From: Bradyrhizobium sp. 190
GTDB lineage: Bacteria > Pseudomonadota > Alphaproteobacteria > Rhizobiales > Xanthobacteraceae
Assembly: GCF_023073415.1 (NCBI RefSeq)
Contig: NZ_JADPJL010000060.1
Location: forward strand, 186,001 to 250,000
Length of the DNA: 64,000 nucleotides
Direction of reading: 5' to 3'
The translations under genes and the position numbers were made by a program. A model generated the notes under the pieces. The model saw only the letters and a program-made list of their open reading frames with translations, ran no database searches and was not told the DNA's origin. Shown here in pieces: positions 1 through 8,633 of this stretch; within the stretch, counting starts at the first letter, position 1, and every line of letters begins with the position of its first letter.

Positions 1-1252
1 AGCCCTTCGGGAACGGATCGGGCTCGATCAGATCGGCGGTCTCGAAGATCAGTTCGAACTGACCATCGAGTTTGGCGCGCCCGACCCGGGTCTTCGACCA
101 GAGGTGATGGTTTTCGTGGATGCGCACGTAACCTTCGGGCGCTTCCTTGAACTCGATGCCAGGTGAGGCGGCGGCGATCTTGTCGACGTCGAAGCTGCCA
201 GCCTTCTCGCAGGTCAGTTTCCACAGCCACGGGCCGAGATAGCCGGCCTGCGTCACGTCGCCGATCACGGTCTTCTCACCCCACAGCTTCTTGAAGGCGG
301 GAACGAACGCCTTGTTGTTGGCATTGTCGAGCGACTGGAAGTACTTCATGCAGGCATAGGCGCCCGCGATGTTCTCGCCGCCAATGCCATCGATTTCATC
401 CTCAGTCACGGAGATCGTCAGCAGCGCCTGCTTCGAGAGGTCGACGCCGGCCGCCTTGAGCTGCTTGTAGAAGGCGACGTTCGAGCCGCCGACCACGTCG
501 GTGAAGATCACGTCGGGCTTGGTCAGCTTGATCTTGTTGATCACCGAATTGAACTGGGTGCTGCCGAGCGCGTAATATTCCTCGCCGACGACCTTGCCCT
601 TCAGCACGTTCTCGACATGCTTGCGCGCAATCTTGTTCGAGGTGCGCGGCCAGATGTAATCCGAGCCGATGAAGAAGAACGATTTGGCGCCCTTCTCCTT
701 GGCGATCCAGTTCAGGCCGGCGAGAATCTGCTGGGTTGCCTCCTGGCCGGTGTAGATCACGTTCTTGGACTGCTCGAGGCCTTCATAGAAGGTCGGGTAA
801 TAGAGCATGCCGTTGTACTGCTCGACGACCGGCAGCACCGCCTTGCGCGATGCCGAGGTCCAGCAGCCCATGATCGCCGCGACCTTGTCGTTGACGAGAA
901 GCTTCTTGGCCTTTTCCGCAAATGTCGGCCAGTCGCTGGCGCCGTCTTCCTGGATGAACTTGATCTTGCGCCCGAGCACGCCGCCGGCGGCGTTGATCTG
1001 TTCGATCGCGAGCTTTTCGGCCTGGATCGAGCCGGTTTCCGAAATCGCCATCGTGCCGGTGGCCGAGTGCAGGATGCCGACGGTGACTTCCGTGTCGGTG
1101 ACCGCGAGGCCCGTGGTGTTGACCACGGAGGTTGCGGGACCGGCTCCGAATGACGGCCGGGGAAGCATCGAAATGAGCGGCAGTGCCGCCGCGCCCATCA
1201 GCAGTTGGCGACGAAGCGGCGACTGCAGGCCCTTGTTTGGTTCGTCTGACAT
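1..1252 (-). CDS. urtA: Urea-type ABC transporter substrate-binding protein UrtA (3' end beyond window)
   Basis: Translating the minus strand from the ATG at 1252 gives an open frame to the window edge (about 417 residues, C-terminus missing). The N-terminus has a twin-arginine-like signal (SPLRRQLLMG followed by a hydrophobic stretch). The mature part begins with VTVGILHSATGTMAISE and contains AIEQINAAGGVLGR and CWTSASRKAVLPV, which are typical of the amide/urea-binding UrtA/FmdD branch of the branched-chain amino-acid receptor family. It would capture urea or short amides in the periplasm and deliver them to UrtBCDE, presumably encoded off the left edge. A GGGGTG ribosome-binding site lies just upstream of the start. 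It is divergent from a permease-like sensor kinase, which suggests that system controls it. Urea is the family-level prediction; a short-chain amide is the main alternative. Confidence 0.9.
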   Translation of the reverse strand, partial: MSDEPNKGLQSPLRRQLLMGAAALPLISMLPRPSFGAGPATSVVNTTGLAVTDTEVTVGILHSATGTMAISETGSIQAEKLAIEQINAAGGVLGRKIKFIQEDGASDWPTFAEKAKKLLVNDKVAAIMGCWTSASRKAVLPVVEQYNGMLYYPTFYEGLEQSKNVIYTGQEATQQILAGLNWIAKEKGAKSFFFIGSDYIWPRTSNKIARKHVENVLKGKVVGEEYYALGSTQFNSVINKIKLTKPDVIFTDVVGGSNVAFYKQLKAAGVDLSKQALLTISVTEDEIDGIGGENIAGAYACMKYFQSLDNANNKAFVPAFKKLWGEKTVIGDVTQAGYLGPWLWKLTCEKAGSFDVDKIAAASPGIEFKEAPEGYVRIHENHHLWSKTRVGRAKLDGQFELIFETADLIEPDPFPKG

Positions 1253-1309
1253 GAGCACCCCATTTTTGGTTCGAGAACGCTTATTGGTCAGGCGAGGATT
1301 GCCTAGATT

Positions 1310-1322
1310 TGTGCACTGCACA
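1310..1322. promoter_or_regulatory. Inverted repeat TGTGCA-C-TGCACA in the divergent urtA/kinase promoter region
   Basis: A perfect 6-bp inverted repeat with a one-base centre lies in the 174-bp gap between urtA and the sensor kinase. Its TGCAC half-sites resemble NtrC half-sites, and another TGCACC occurs at about 1344. It lies about 50 bp upstream of the sigma-54 element, a typical position for an enhancer-bound activator. NtrC binding is inference; the repeat is seen directly. Confidence 0.4.
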
Positions 1323-1370
1323 GATACGTAAGATCGCGTATATTGCACCGCAAAATAGCGACGTAGGTTT

Positions 1371-1386
1371 TGGTACGGAGTTTGCT
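1371..1386 (+). promoter_or_regulatory. Sigma-54 (-24/-12) promoter for the sensor kinase operon
   Basis: TGGTACG-GAGT-TTGCT matches the RpoN consensus TGGCACG-N4-TTGC at 10 of 11 fixed positions, with exact GG/GC spacing. Transcription would start near 1397, leaving a leader of about 30 nt that contains the AGGAG ribosome-binding site at 1415-1419. Sigma-54 control fits a nitrogen-source system. Confidence 0.6.
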
Positions 1387-1426
1387 GGCTACGCGGGAGG
1401 TCAGTTGAACTGGCAGGAGCATCACA

Positions 1427-4400
1427 GTGGCAGGGCGGCAGCGGATTGACCGCGTCAGGCGCCAATACAATCAATGGGTTGCGAACCAGACCCTGGAAGA
1501 TTATGCGCTGCGCTTCACCGCCAAGAGCGCCCGACGATGGTCGGCGGCCCGCGTCGCCAATACGGCCCTTGGCGCGATCTCTTTTCTGGCGCTGGAGGCG
1601 ATTGGCGGCACCATTACGCTGAACTACGGCGCGACCAATGCCACCGTCGCCATCCTGGTCGTCAGCGTCATCATCTTCTTTTGCGGCCTGCCGATTGCCT
1701 ACCATGCCGCAAAATGCGGCATCGATATCGACCTGCTGACCCGCGGCGCCGGCTTCGGCTATATCGGCTCGACCATCACCTCGCTGATCTACGCCTCCTT
1801 CACCTTCATCTTCTTCGCGCTCGAAGCGGTCATCATGGCCGCCGCGCTGGAGATGTGCTTCGGCATCCCGCGCCCGATCGGCTATCTCATCAGCGCCGTC
1901 GTCATCATTCCTGTGGTGACCTACGGCATCACCTTGATCAGCCGCTTTCAACTGTGGACGCAGCCGCTCTGGGTCGTCCTCCACATCCTCCCGTTCGTCG
2001 CGATCGCCTGGGCCAACCCGCACTCATTTACGGAGTGGCGGAAATTCGCCGGCGAGCATGGCGATGCCGGCGGCCATCTTGATTTGCTGCTGTTCGGAAC
2101 CGCCGCCTCAGTGGTGTTTTCGCTGGTCGCGCAGATCGGCGAACAAGTGGACTTCCTGCGGTTTCTGCCGCGCGACCGCCGAACCTCTCGCACCTCATGG
2201 TGGATCGCGTTGCTGAGCGCCGGCCCCGGCTGGATCATCTTTGGCGCGCTCAAATTATTGTTGGGCTCGTTCCTCGCCTACTTCGCGCTCAGCCACGGCG
2301 TCTCCAGCGAGCACGCCGCTGAGCCCGCGCATATGTATCTCGAAGCGTTTCGTTACGTGCTGTCGCAGCCCGATCTGGTGCTGGCGCTGACCGGCACCTT
2401 CGTCATTCTCTCGCAGATCAAGATCAACGTCACCAACGCCTATGCCGGCTCGATCGCCTGGTCGAACTTCTTCTCGCGGCTGACGCACAGCCATCCCGGC
2501 CGCGTGGTCTGGCTGGTATTCAACGTGATGGTGGCGCTGCTGCTGATGGAAATCGGCGTCTACAAGGCGCTGGAGCAGACGCTGGCGCTCTATTCCAACG
2601 TTGCGATTGCCTGGGTCGGCGCGCTGGTCGCCGATCTCGTCGTCAACAGGCCGCTGGGCTTGCGTCCGCAGCAGATCGAATTCAAACGCGCGCATCTCTA
2701 CGACATCAATCCGGTCGGCGTCGGTGCCATGACGATCGCGACCATCGTCTCGATCAGCGCGTTCTACGGCCTGTTCGGACCGACAGCGAAGGCGCTGTCC
2801 GCCTTCGTGGCGCTGGCGGTGGCCTTCGTCACCGCGCCGCTGATCGCATGGGCGACCGACGGCAAATACTACATCGCGCGCAAACCCAAACGTAGCTGGC
2901 AGAACCTCGAAGCGATCCAGTGCTGTATCTGCGAACATTCGTTCGAGCCGGAGGACATGGCCTCCTGCCCCGCCTATGCCGGACCGATCTGTTCGCTCTG
3001 CTGTTCGCTCGACGCGCGCTGCCACGACCTCTGCAAGCCGCATGCGCGCGCCGGCGCACAGGTGTCGGAGGCGCTCGGCAAGCTGTTGCCGGAGCCGATC
3101 TATGCCCGGATCAACTCGCAGTTCGGGCATTATCTCGGCGTTTTCGCGGTGTCCGCAGGCCTCGTTGGCCTGACGCTCGGGCTGATCTATCTGCAGACAT
3201 CCGCGACGATTCCGGTCGACGGTTCTGCGCTATCCGACGTGCTCTGGAAGGTGTTCTTCGCGCTCACCATCATCATCGGCGTGGTGGCATGGCTGTTCGT
3301 GCTGGCACAGCAGAGCCGCCGTGCGGCGGAAGCGGAAACGCGGCGGCAGACTGCGCTCCTGATCCAGGAAATCGACGCGCACAAGCGCACCGATGCCGAG
3401 CTGCAGCGCGCCAAGGAAGTGGCTGAATCGGCGAACCTGGCGAAGAGCCGCTATGTGGTCGGCCTGAGCCACGAACTGCGCTCGCCGCTGAACGCCATCT
3501 CTGGCTATGCGCAACTGCTGGAACAGGATTCCGGCCTCGCCACCAAGCCGCGCGACCAGGTGCGCGTGGTCCGCCGCAGCGCCGACCATCTGTCGGGGCT
3601 GATCGACGGCATTCTGGACATTTCCAAGATCGAGGCAGGCCGGCTCTATTTATCGCGCGACGAGGTGCGCCTGAGCGAATTTCTCGATCAGCTCGTCGGC
3701 ATGTTTCGCGTGCAGGCCGCCGCCAAGGGCATCGACTTCGTCTTCAAGCGGCCCTCGGTGCTGCCCGTCGTGGTCTACGCCGACGAAAAACGTCTGCGCC
3801 AGGTTCTGATCAACCTGCTGTCGAATGCGCTGAAATTCACGCAAGCCGGCAGCGTGCAATTCGTCGTGCATTACCGCAGCCCGGTCGCGGAGTTCGAGGT
3901 GATCGACACCGGCCCCGGCATCCAGGCGAGCGATCTCGAACGCATCTTCGCGCCGTTCGAGCGCGGCGCGCTCGGCGTGTCGCAGCCGCAGACCGGCACC
4001 GGCCTCGGCCTCACCATCAGCCGGCTGCTGGCGGGCGTGATGGGCGGTGACATCAAGGTGACGAGCGAGGTCGGCAAAGGCAGCACTTTCCGCGTCAAGA
4101 TCCTGCTGTCGGAAGTCACCAATCCGACAAGGATCGCGCCGGTGGAGGCGCCGATTTTCGGCTATCACGGCCCGCGCAAGACGATCTTGATTACCGATGA
4201 CGATCCGACCCATCGCGACCTGCTGCGCGAGGTGATGGCACCGCTGGGCTTCATTCTCCTGAGCGCGCCCGATGGACCCGGCTGCCTCGCGCTGGCGCAA
4301 CACTGCCGACCCGATCTGTTCCTGCTGGATATCTCGATGGCTGGCATGGACGGTTGGACGGTGGCGGAAACGCTGCGCGCGAACGGCCATCATCAGGCCC

Positions 4401-4798
4401 GCATCCTGATGGTGTCGGCGAGCGCGCTGGAGGCGCATGGTGCGCCGCTGGCGCAGCCGTACCACGACGGGTACCTGATGAAGCCGATCGACATTCCCCG
4501 GTTACTGGAGACCATTCGGCAGCTGCTAAAACTCGAATGGCAATATGAGGCCGAGGAAATTCCAGTGCCGCGCTGGAAACCGGAAACCGGATCGCGGCCG
4601 CCAGTAAAGTATGTGGAGGAGCTGATTGGTCTCGGGCAACTGGGTTACATCCGCGCGATCCAGGTCAAGCTCGACGAGATCGGCAACGACTATCCCCAGC
4701 ATGCCGATTTCGTCTCACAGATGCGCTCGCTGGTGGACCGCTTCGATCTCGATCAGTACATGGCGACCTTGAAAACATTGCACAGCTATGATCACTGA
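1427..4798 (+). CDS. Hybrid histidine kinase with an NCS1 permease-like membrane sensor and C-terminal receiver
   Basis: This 1123-aa inner-membrane protein starts at GTG with AGGAG seven bases upstream. Residues about 30-480 form a multi-helix region that reads like a purine/cytosine (NCS1) permease, including GIPRPIGYLI and ISRFQLWTQPLW. Residues about 495-540 are cysteine-rich (CCICEHSF, CSLCCSLDARCHDLC), suggesting metal binding. Two further membrane helices (about 570-625) and a linker precede the HisKA box SHELRSPLN (about 681), N box NLLSNALKFT, G1 DTGPGI and G2 GTGLGLTIS. A receiver domain begins at about 920 (ITDDDPTHRD), with the phosphoacceptor Asp in LLDISMAGMDGW (about 967). About 90 further residues follow. 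It probably senses a small nitrogenous solute, perhaps urea or a nucleobase, and phosphorylates the downstream regulator, with which its 3' end overlaps by 11 bp. The ligand is inferred from context. Confidence 0.88.
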   Translation: MAGRQRIDRVRRQYNQWVANQTLEDYALRFTAKSARRWSAARVANTALGAISFLALEAIGGTITLNYGATNATVAILVVSVIIFFCGLPIAYHAAKCGIDIDLLTRGAGFGYIGSTITSLIYASFTFIFFALEAVIMAAALEMCFGIPRPIGYLISAVVIIPVVTYGITLISRFQLWTQPLWVVLHILPFVAIAWANPHSFTEWRKFAGEHGDAGGHLDLLLFGTAASVVFSLVAQIGEQVDFLRFLPRDRRTSRTSWWIALLSAGPGWIIFGALKLLLGSFLAYFALSHGVSSEHAAEPAHMYLEAFRYVLSQPDLVLALTGTFVILSQIKINVTNAYAGSIAWSNFFSRLTHSHPGRVVWLVFNVMVALLLMEIGVYKALEQTLALYSNVAIAWVGALVADLVVNRPLGLRPQQIEFKRAHLYDINPVGVGAMTIATIVSISAFYGLFGPTAKALSAFVALAVAFVTAPLIAWATDGKYYIARKPKRSWQNLEAIQCCICEHSFEPEDMASCPAYAGPICSLCCSLDARCHDLCKPHARAGAQVSEALGKLLPEPIYARINSQFGHYLGVFAVSAGLVGLTLGLIYLQTSATIPVDGSALSDVLWKVFFALTIIIGVVAWLFVLAQQSRRAAEAETRRQTALLIQEIDAHKRTDAELQRAKEVAESANLAKSRYVVGLSHELRSPLNAISGYAQLLEQDSGLATKPRDQVRVVRRSADHLSGLIDGILDISKIEAGRLYLSRDEVRLSEFLDQLVGMFRVQAAAKGIDFVFKRPSVLPVVVYADEKRLRQVLINLLSNALKFTQAGSVQFVVHYRSPVAEFEVIDTGPGIQASDLERIFAPFERGALGVSQPQTGTGLGLTISRLLAGVMGGDIKVTSEVGKGSTFRVKILLSEVTNPTRIAPVEAPIFGYHGPRKTILITDDDPTHRDLLREVMAPLGFILLSAPDGPGCLALAQHCRPDLFLLDISMAGMDGWTVAETLRANGHHQARILMVSASALEAHGAPLAQPYHDGYLMKPIDIPRLLETIRQLLKLEWQYEAEEIPVPRWKPETGSRPPVKYVEELIGLGQLGYIRAIQVKLDEIGNDYPQHADFVSQMRSLVDRFDLDQYMATLKTLHSYDH

Positions 4799-5711
4799 AT
4801 CCAAAAAGCGCGACGTTGCCCTCGTCGTCGACGATTCTCCGGAGACGCTGCGGCTATTGACCGACGCGCTCGACGGCGCAGGCATGACGGTCATGGTCGC
4901 GCTCGACGGCGCGGCTGCGATGCGGATCGTCGACCAGATCACGCCCGACATCGTGCTGCTGGACGCTGTCATGCCCGGCATGGACGGGTTCGAGACCTGC
5001 AGGCGGCTGAGGCGCGACGCAGGCCTCGATAACGTGCCGATCATCTTCATGACAGGGCTCGCGGAGACCGAACACATCGTCCGCGGGCTGGAGGCCGGCG
5101 GCGTCGACTATGTGACAAAACCGATCGCGATCGAGGAGATGCTGGCGCGGATTCGCGTGCACCTCGCCAACGCACGGCTGACGCAGAGCGCCCGCGCCGC
5201 CCTCGACGTCTCCGGCCGCTATCTGCTTGCGGTGAACAGCGCGGGCCAGATCATGTGGGCGACGCCGCAGGCGCAGAAACTATTGTCGGCCATACTCACC
5301 GCGAATGCGGACGACGAATTAGCGTTGCCCGAGCCGATGCCGCAATGGCTCGAGCAGGCGAAAGCGGGCAAGGCCGCCTCAAACGCGGCGATGGTGTCAT
5401 TTCCGGGCAACGAGCAGCTCCGGCTGCACTATATGGGCAAGCTCGGCTCCAACGAATTCTTGCTGCGGCTCGCCAAGGACGCTGGCGCCGGTACGCCCGC
5501 GGAATTCTCCAGCGAGCTCGGCCTGACCGCGCGCGAGGGCGAAGTGCTGTCCTGGCTTTCCAAGGGCAAGACGAACCGCGACATCGCACAAATTCTAGGA
5601 TTGTCGCCGCGGACTGTGGACAAACATCTCGAGCAAATTTACTCCAAGCTTGGCGTCGAGAACCGCACTGCTGCGACGGCGATCGCGGTCAAGACCAGGA
5701 ACATGAAGTAG
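4788..5711 (+). CDS. LuxR/NarL-family response regulator
   Basis: This 307-aa cytoplasmic DNA-binding regulator has an N-terminal receiver (VVDDSPETLRLL, phosphoacceptor Asp in IVLLDAVMPGMDG, conserved Thr/Lys in FMTGLAE and YVTKPI). A PAS-like or linker segment spans about 140-235. The C-terminus is a LuxR helix-turn-helix (LTAREGEVLSWLSKGKTNRD, then LSPRTVDKHL). The ATG lies 11 bp inside the kinase gene, so the pair is translationally coupled and is almost certainly a cognate two-component system. Its likely targets are the divergent urt genes. The signal and targets are not shown by the sequence. Confidence 0.9.
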   Translation: MITESKKRDVALVVDDSPETLRLLTDALDGAGMTVMVALDGAAAMRIVDQITPDIVLLDAVMPGMDGFETCRRLRRDAGLDNVPIIFMTGLAETEHIVRGLEAGGVDYVTKPIAIEEMLARIRVHLANARLTQSARAALDVSGRYLLAVNSAGQIMWATPQAQKLLSAILTANADDELALPEPMPQWLEQAKAGKAASNAAMVSFPGNEQLRLHYMGKLGSNEFLLRLAKDAGAGTPAEFSSELGLTAREGEVLSWLSKGKTNRDIAQILGLSPRTVDKHLEQIYSKLGVENRTAATAIAVKTRNMK

Positions 5712-5851
5712 TAGCGAACGGGACATGCCCACGGCACCAAATCTTCCCGATCATTCATTTGGTATGGCGGTCGGCGCCGAAAACATTCAGACGAGCACGC
5801 TTACCAGCCCTTTCGAAAGCGCGCTTCTATGCGGGACAGCGGCAGTTCGCT

Positions 5852-6313
5852 TCAGTTGCTCTGGCTCATCGACATCCGTCGTTCCGGCCGGGGGAACTGT
5901 TCGTCGCCCAAGTTGCATGCACGGATCTCGTGCAAGATCTTGTCCCTGTCCTCGGGGGAGATAACCGATGCAGACGCGGACCGGCTTGCCTTTGACCCGA
6001 TAACCACCTGCTGAAAGCCGAAACGGCAGATCACACTGTCCAGACTCTCCTCGTCGCGGCGAAGGTGGCGTCCATGGAATTTCATCCATTTTTCGATCCG
6101 GTGCAGGCTCAGGCGTCCCAGCCCCGGCTGTTCAAGAAGCTCGCTCCTGGTATGAAGCGATGCAATCTCGAGGAGATAATTGATGCGCGTGGACAGCTCC
6201 TTGCCGACGAGCCCGGCATGCTGGCTGCGAAGCAGTATGGTTGCAATTCGCTCGGGCAAATAGATATCCATTTGCTGCTCGATAAGGACGGATCTTGTCA
6301 TAGTCAGTTCCAC
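5852..6313 (-). CDS. Small protein with an RNA polymerase alpha C-terminal-domain-like fold
   Basis: This is a 153-aa protein of unknown function. Residues about 45-85 (SELLEQPGLGRLSLHRIEKW followed by a short MKFHGRHL segment) align by eye with the helix-hairpin-helix core of the RpoA C-terminal domain ([20 protein letters not shown]). It has none of the alpha N-terminal assembly domain. The rest is basic and unlike anything I know. GTG at 6313 has an AGGT ribosome-binding site; an in-frame ATG at 6301 is an alternative. Upstream it shares with the divergent phosphopantetheinyl transferase gene an iron-control-like palindrome (6405-6421). It may be a DNA- or polymerase-contacting accessory regulator, but that is only structural inference. 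Confidence 0.6.
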   Translation of the reverse strand: MELTMTRSVLIEQQMDIYLPERIATILLRSQHAGLVGKELSTRINYLLEIASLHTRSELLEQPGLGRLSLHRIEKWMKFHGRHLRRDEESLDSVICRFGFQQVVIGSKASRSASASVISPEDRDKILHEIRACNLGDEQFPRPERRMSMSQSN

Positions 6314-6404
6314 GTTGACCTGCAGCTTCCGCAGATGCGTTTAAGAATGAATCTACCAGCGCCGCCGATGTTTGTCGCAAGAACACATCGCCTTGCTGAC
6401 CTCG

Positions 6405-6421
6405 GTTAGATGGATTCTAAG
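6405..6421. promoter_or_regulatory. Iron control element (ICE)-like palindrome
   Basis: GTTAGAT-GGA-TTCTAAG matches 11 of 14 positions of the TTTAGAA-N3-TTCTAAA element that I recall as the Irr-binding site in Bradyrhizobium. It sits in the divergent region between the RpoA-CTD-like gene and the phosphopantetheinyl transferase gene, so it could control both. Confidence 0.45.
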
Positions 6422-6491
6422 CCAGATCTTTTCCATGTGACGCCCAACACACGCAAAAGTTGCTTCCGGTTGTGCATTTATCGAGTAGCCA

Positions 6492-7316
6492 ATGGATATG
6501 GCGAACTCTCGCAAGGCTGAACAGGAACCGCTTGCGGCATCGCTATCGATCGCGCGCGCAAGCCGCTCCCTCGCGTGGTCGATCGCAGTCAAATGCACGA
6601 CGCCGCAGGATGCACTGCGCGTCCGATGCCTGTCGGAACCGTGTATCGTGAGCCCAGTCGAGCAGCTAAAGCCGGAAGAGATCGCTCTGTGGCTCGCCGC
6701 GGTGTCTCCCTCCCCGGACTTCATCGGCGGTTCCGCCGGCGCGCTCAGTTTCGAGCAAGCTGCAAGTGTGATCGACACTGGGGAAGCCGATCGTCTGGCG
6801 CGGTTCCTGCACATTGAGGATCGAATCAGTTATCTGGCTGCGCACGCTGGCGCTCGCCTTCTGCTGGGCAGCCTTGTGGGGCAGCCTGCCAATGCCCTGC
6901 GGTTCGAACCGTCCACACACGGCAAGCCCGTGCTCATTGCCGGCCCGCCGAACATCGACTTCAGCCTGAGCCACTCCAGGGGTGCGGTTTCCGTTGCAGC
7001 CGCATCCATGCCGGTCGGGGTCGATGTCGAGCCGTTGCGTGACATCGCCGATATGGATTCCATCAGCGAAATCGTCCTGGCCGCAGAGGAACGCAAGACC
7101 CTGCGGAAGGCTCCAACGGCATTCCGATCCCGGCTGTTTCTGCGCTACTGGACTCTGAAGGAAGCGGTACTGAAGGCGGCAGCTCTCGGATTTGCGATTC
7201 CTCCTGATACGGTGATTGTCGATGCAGGCCCGTCACCTGCAGTGCTTTCGGTGCCGGCTACGCTTGGATCAGCCACGCAATGGCGGCTGATCGCCCCCGC
7301 GATCTGGCAGGTCTAG
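6492..7316 (+). CDS. Sfp-type 4'-phosphopantetheinyl transferase
   Basis: It transfers phosphopantetheine from CoA to the serine of carrier domains, here presumably the nine T domains of the neighbouring NRPS. The family signatures are GVDVEPL (Mg-binding Asp/Glu) and WTLKEAVLKAA. NIDFSLSHSRG supplies the conserved Ser-His stretch. Similarity to Sfp enzymes begins only near residue 60, so the ATG at 6492 may be too early; an in-frame GTG at 6648 with GGAAC upstream would give about 222 aa, closer to the usual size. Its stop overlaps that of the convergent N-hydroxylase gene within a shared CTAG. Confidence 0.92.
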   Translation: MDMANSRKAEQEPLAASLSIARASRSLAWSIAVKCTTPQDALRVRCLSEPCIVSPVEQLKPEEIALWLAAVSPSPDFIGGSAGALSFEQAASVIDTGEADRLARFLHIEDRISYLAAHAGARLLLGSLVGQPANALRFEPSTHGKPVLIAGPPNIDFSLSHSRGAVSVAAASMPVGVDVEPLRDIADMDSISEIVLAAEERKTLRKAPTAFRSRLFLRYWTLKEAVLKAAALGFAIPPDTVIVDAGPSPAVLSVPATLGSATQWRLIAPAIWQV

Positions 7317-8611
7317 GCGATGAGTTCGCGGCGCGAAATCGTCGAAAGCAGAGACTCGGCGATTTCCTGCGAGCGCGTCGCCAGAACGGAGAGCAACGTG
7401 TCGCTCAGGCCGTGAGATGACTCGGAATATCCCTGGAGATGGATTTGCGGGCGAAACGCGGGGCTGGTCGCGAGCTTGTAGTTGCGGTCGACCGCGGTAT
7501 CGCGGATATAGCGCCGGATCGGTTCCAGAAACGTGTGCGGCGTTTCCCTGTCATAGCCGGTGGCGAGGATGACGGCATCGTAGCAAGAGCGGCGATGCTG
7601 GCCGCTGAACTTGTCAACCGTTCCAATCTCGATGCCTTCAACTGCCGCGCGCACACTCTTGATCTCGCTGCGCGGGTGCAACTCGACGCCCGTCGTGCCG
7701 CTGATGCGCTGCTGGTAGAGCAAGCGATACAGCTGATCGAGGAGGTCGGAGTCGACGACGGCGTAGTTGGTATTGCGGAAATTGCGGACGATCGCATCTC
7801 GACGCTCGCCAGGCTGCGCGAAGATAAAATCCGTGTAGTCCGGATTGAAAATCTCGTTGACGAACGGACTGCTGTCGGACGGCTTCAGCGCATGGCCGCG
7901 GAAGATCAGGTCAATGCTCGCGTGCGGAAAACGGCTGCGAAGGTCGACCGTCACCTCAACCGCACTCTGCCCTCCCCCGATGACAGCTACGCATGCAGCC
8001 TTCCCGCCGAGGCCAACGGAATCGACCGTGTCGAGGTAGCGGCTGGAGTGAAAAACTCTGGCATCATCGACGGTCTTCGCTAACACCTCCGGGATATTCG
8101 GCCTGCCTCCCGCCGCGACCACCAGATTCTTCGCAAGCCGCACCGTTTCACCGCCGGCAAGCGTTCGCGAATAAACCCGCAAGGACGTGACGGATTGTCC
8201 GGCCATCACCGGTTCGACGGCGACGATGGTTTCGCCATAGGCCGCGTGAGGCTTGAACTGAGCCGCTACCCACCGCAGGTAGTCGTTGAACTCCAGCCTG
8301 CTCGGATAGAACGTTCGGCAATTGATAAAATCCTGCAAGCGGCCGTGCTTGTGCAGATAGTTCACAAACGTGAACGGACTGGTCGGATCACGCAGAGAGA
8401 CCAGATCCTTTAAAAACGATATCTGCATGTCGCTGCCCGGCAGGAGCATGCCCCCATGCCAGGTAAATTGGGATTGCTTCTCCACGAACAGAGATGTGCA
8501 TTTCAAGCGAGATCTTCTGGCGCACTCGTCCAGCGCGATCGCCAGCGACAGATTGGACGGCCCGAATCCGACGCCGATAACATCGTGCTCGATGGCAAGC
8601 TGGTGAGACAT
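7313..8611 (-). CDS. L-ornithine N5-monooxygenase (siderophore N-hydroxylase)
   Basis: This 432-aa cytoplasmic FAD/NADPH enzyme of the PvdA/IucD family hydroxylates the side-chain amine of ornithine (or lysine), the first step to a hydroxamate ligand. The FAD-binding motif is GVGFGPSNLSLAIAL. The substrate-side motif is FTWHGGMLLPGSDMQISFLK. The NADPH-binding motif is VIGGGQSAVE, and the conserved ATGYDRETP lies near the C-terminus. I start at MSHQLAIEHD (ATG at 8611, GGAG nine bases upstream); a longer reading frame to 8839 runs into the upstream gene and adds no conserved sequence. It lies 22 bp downstream of the GNAT acyltransferase gene, so the two form an operon that makes N-acyl-N-hydroxyornithine. 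Ornithine rather than lysine is inferred from the NRPS codes. Confidence 0.92.
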   Translation of the reverse strand: MSHQLAIEHDVIGVGFGPSNLSLAIALDECARRSRLKCTSLFVEKQSQFTWHGGMLLPGSDMQISFLKDLVSLRDPTSPFTFVNYLHKHGRLQDFINCRTFYPSRLEFNDYLRWVAAQFKPHAAYGETIVAVEPVMAGQSVTSLRVYSRTLAGGETVRLAKNLVVAAGGRPNIPEVLAKTVDDARVFHSSRYLDTVDSVGLGGKAACVAVIGGGQSAVEVTVDLRSRFPHASIDLIFRGHALKPSDSSPFVNEIFNPDYTDFIFAQPGERRDAIVRNFRNTNYAVVDSDLLDQLYRLLYQQRISGTTGVELHPRSEIKSVRAAVEGIEIGTVDKFSGQHRRSCYDAVILATGYDRETPHTFLEPIRRYIRDTAVDRNYKLATSPAFRPQIHLQGYSESSHGLSDTLLSVLATRSQEIAESLLSTISRRELIA

Positions 8612-8633
8612 GAAACTGCGCTCCGTTTGCGCG

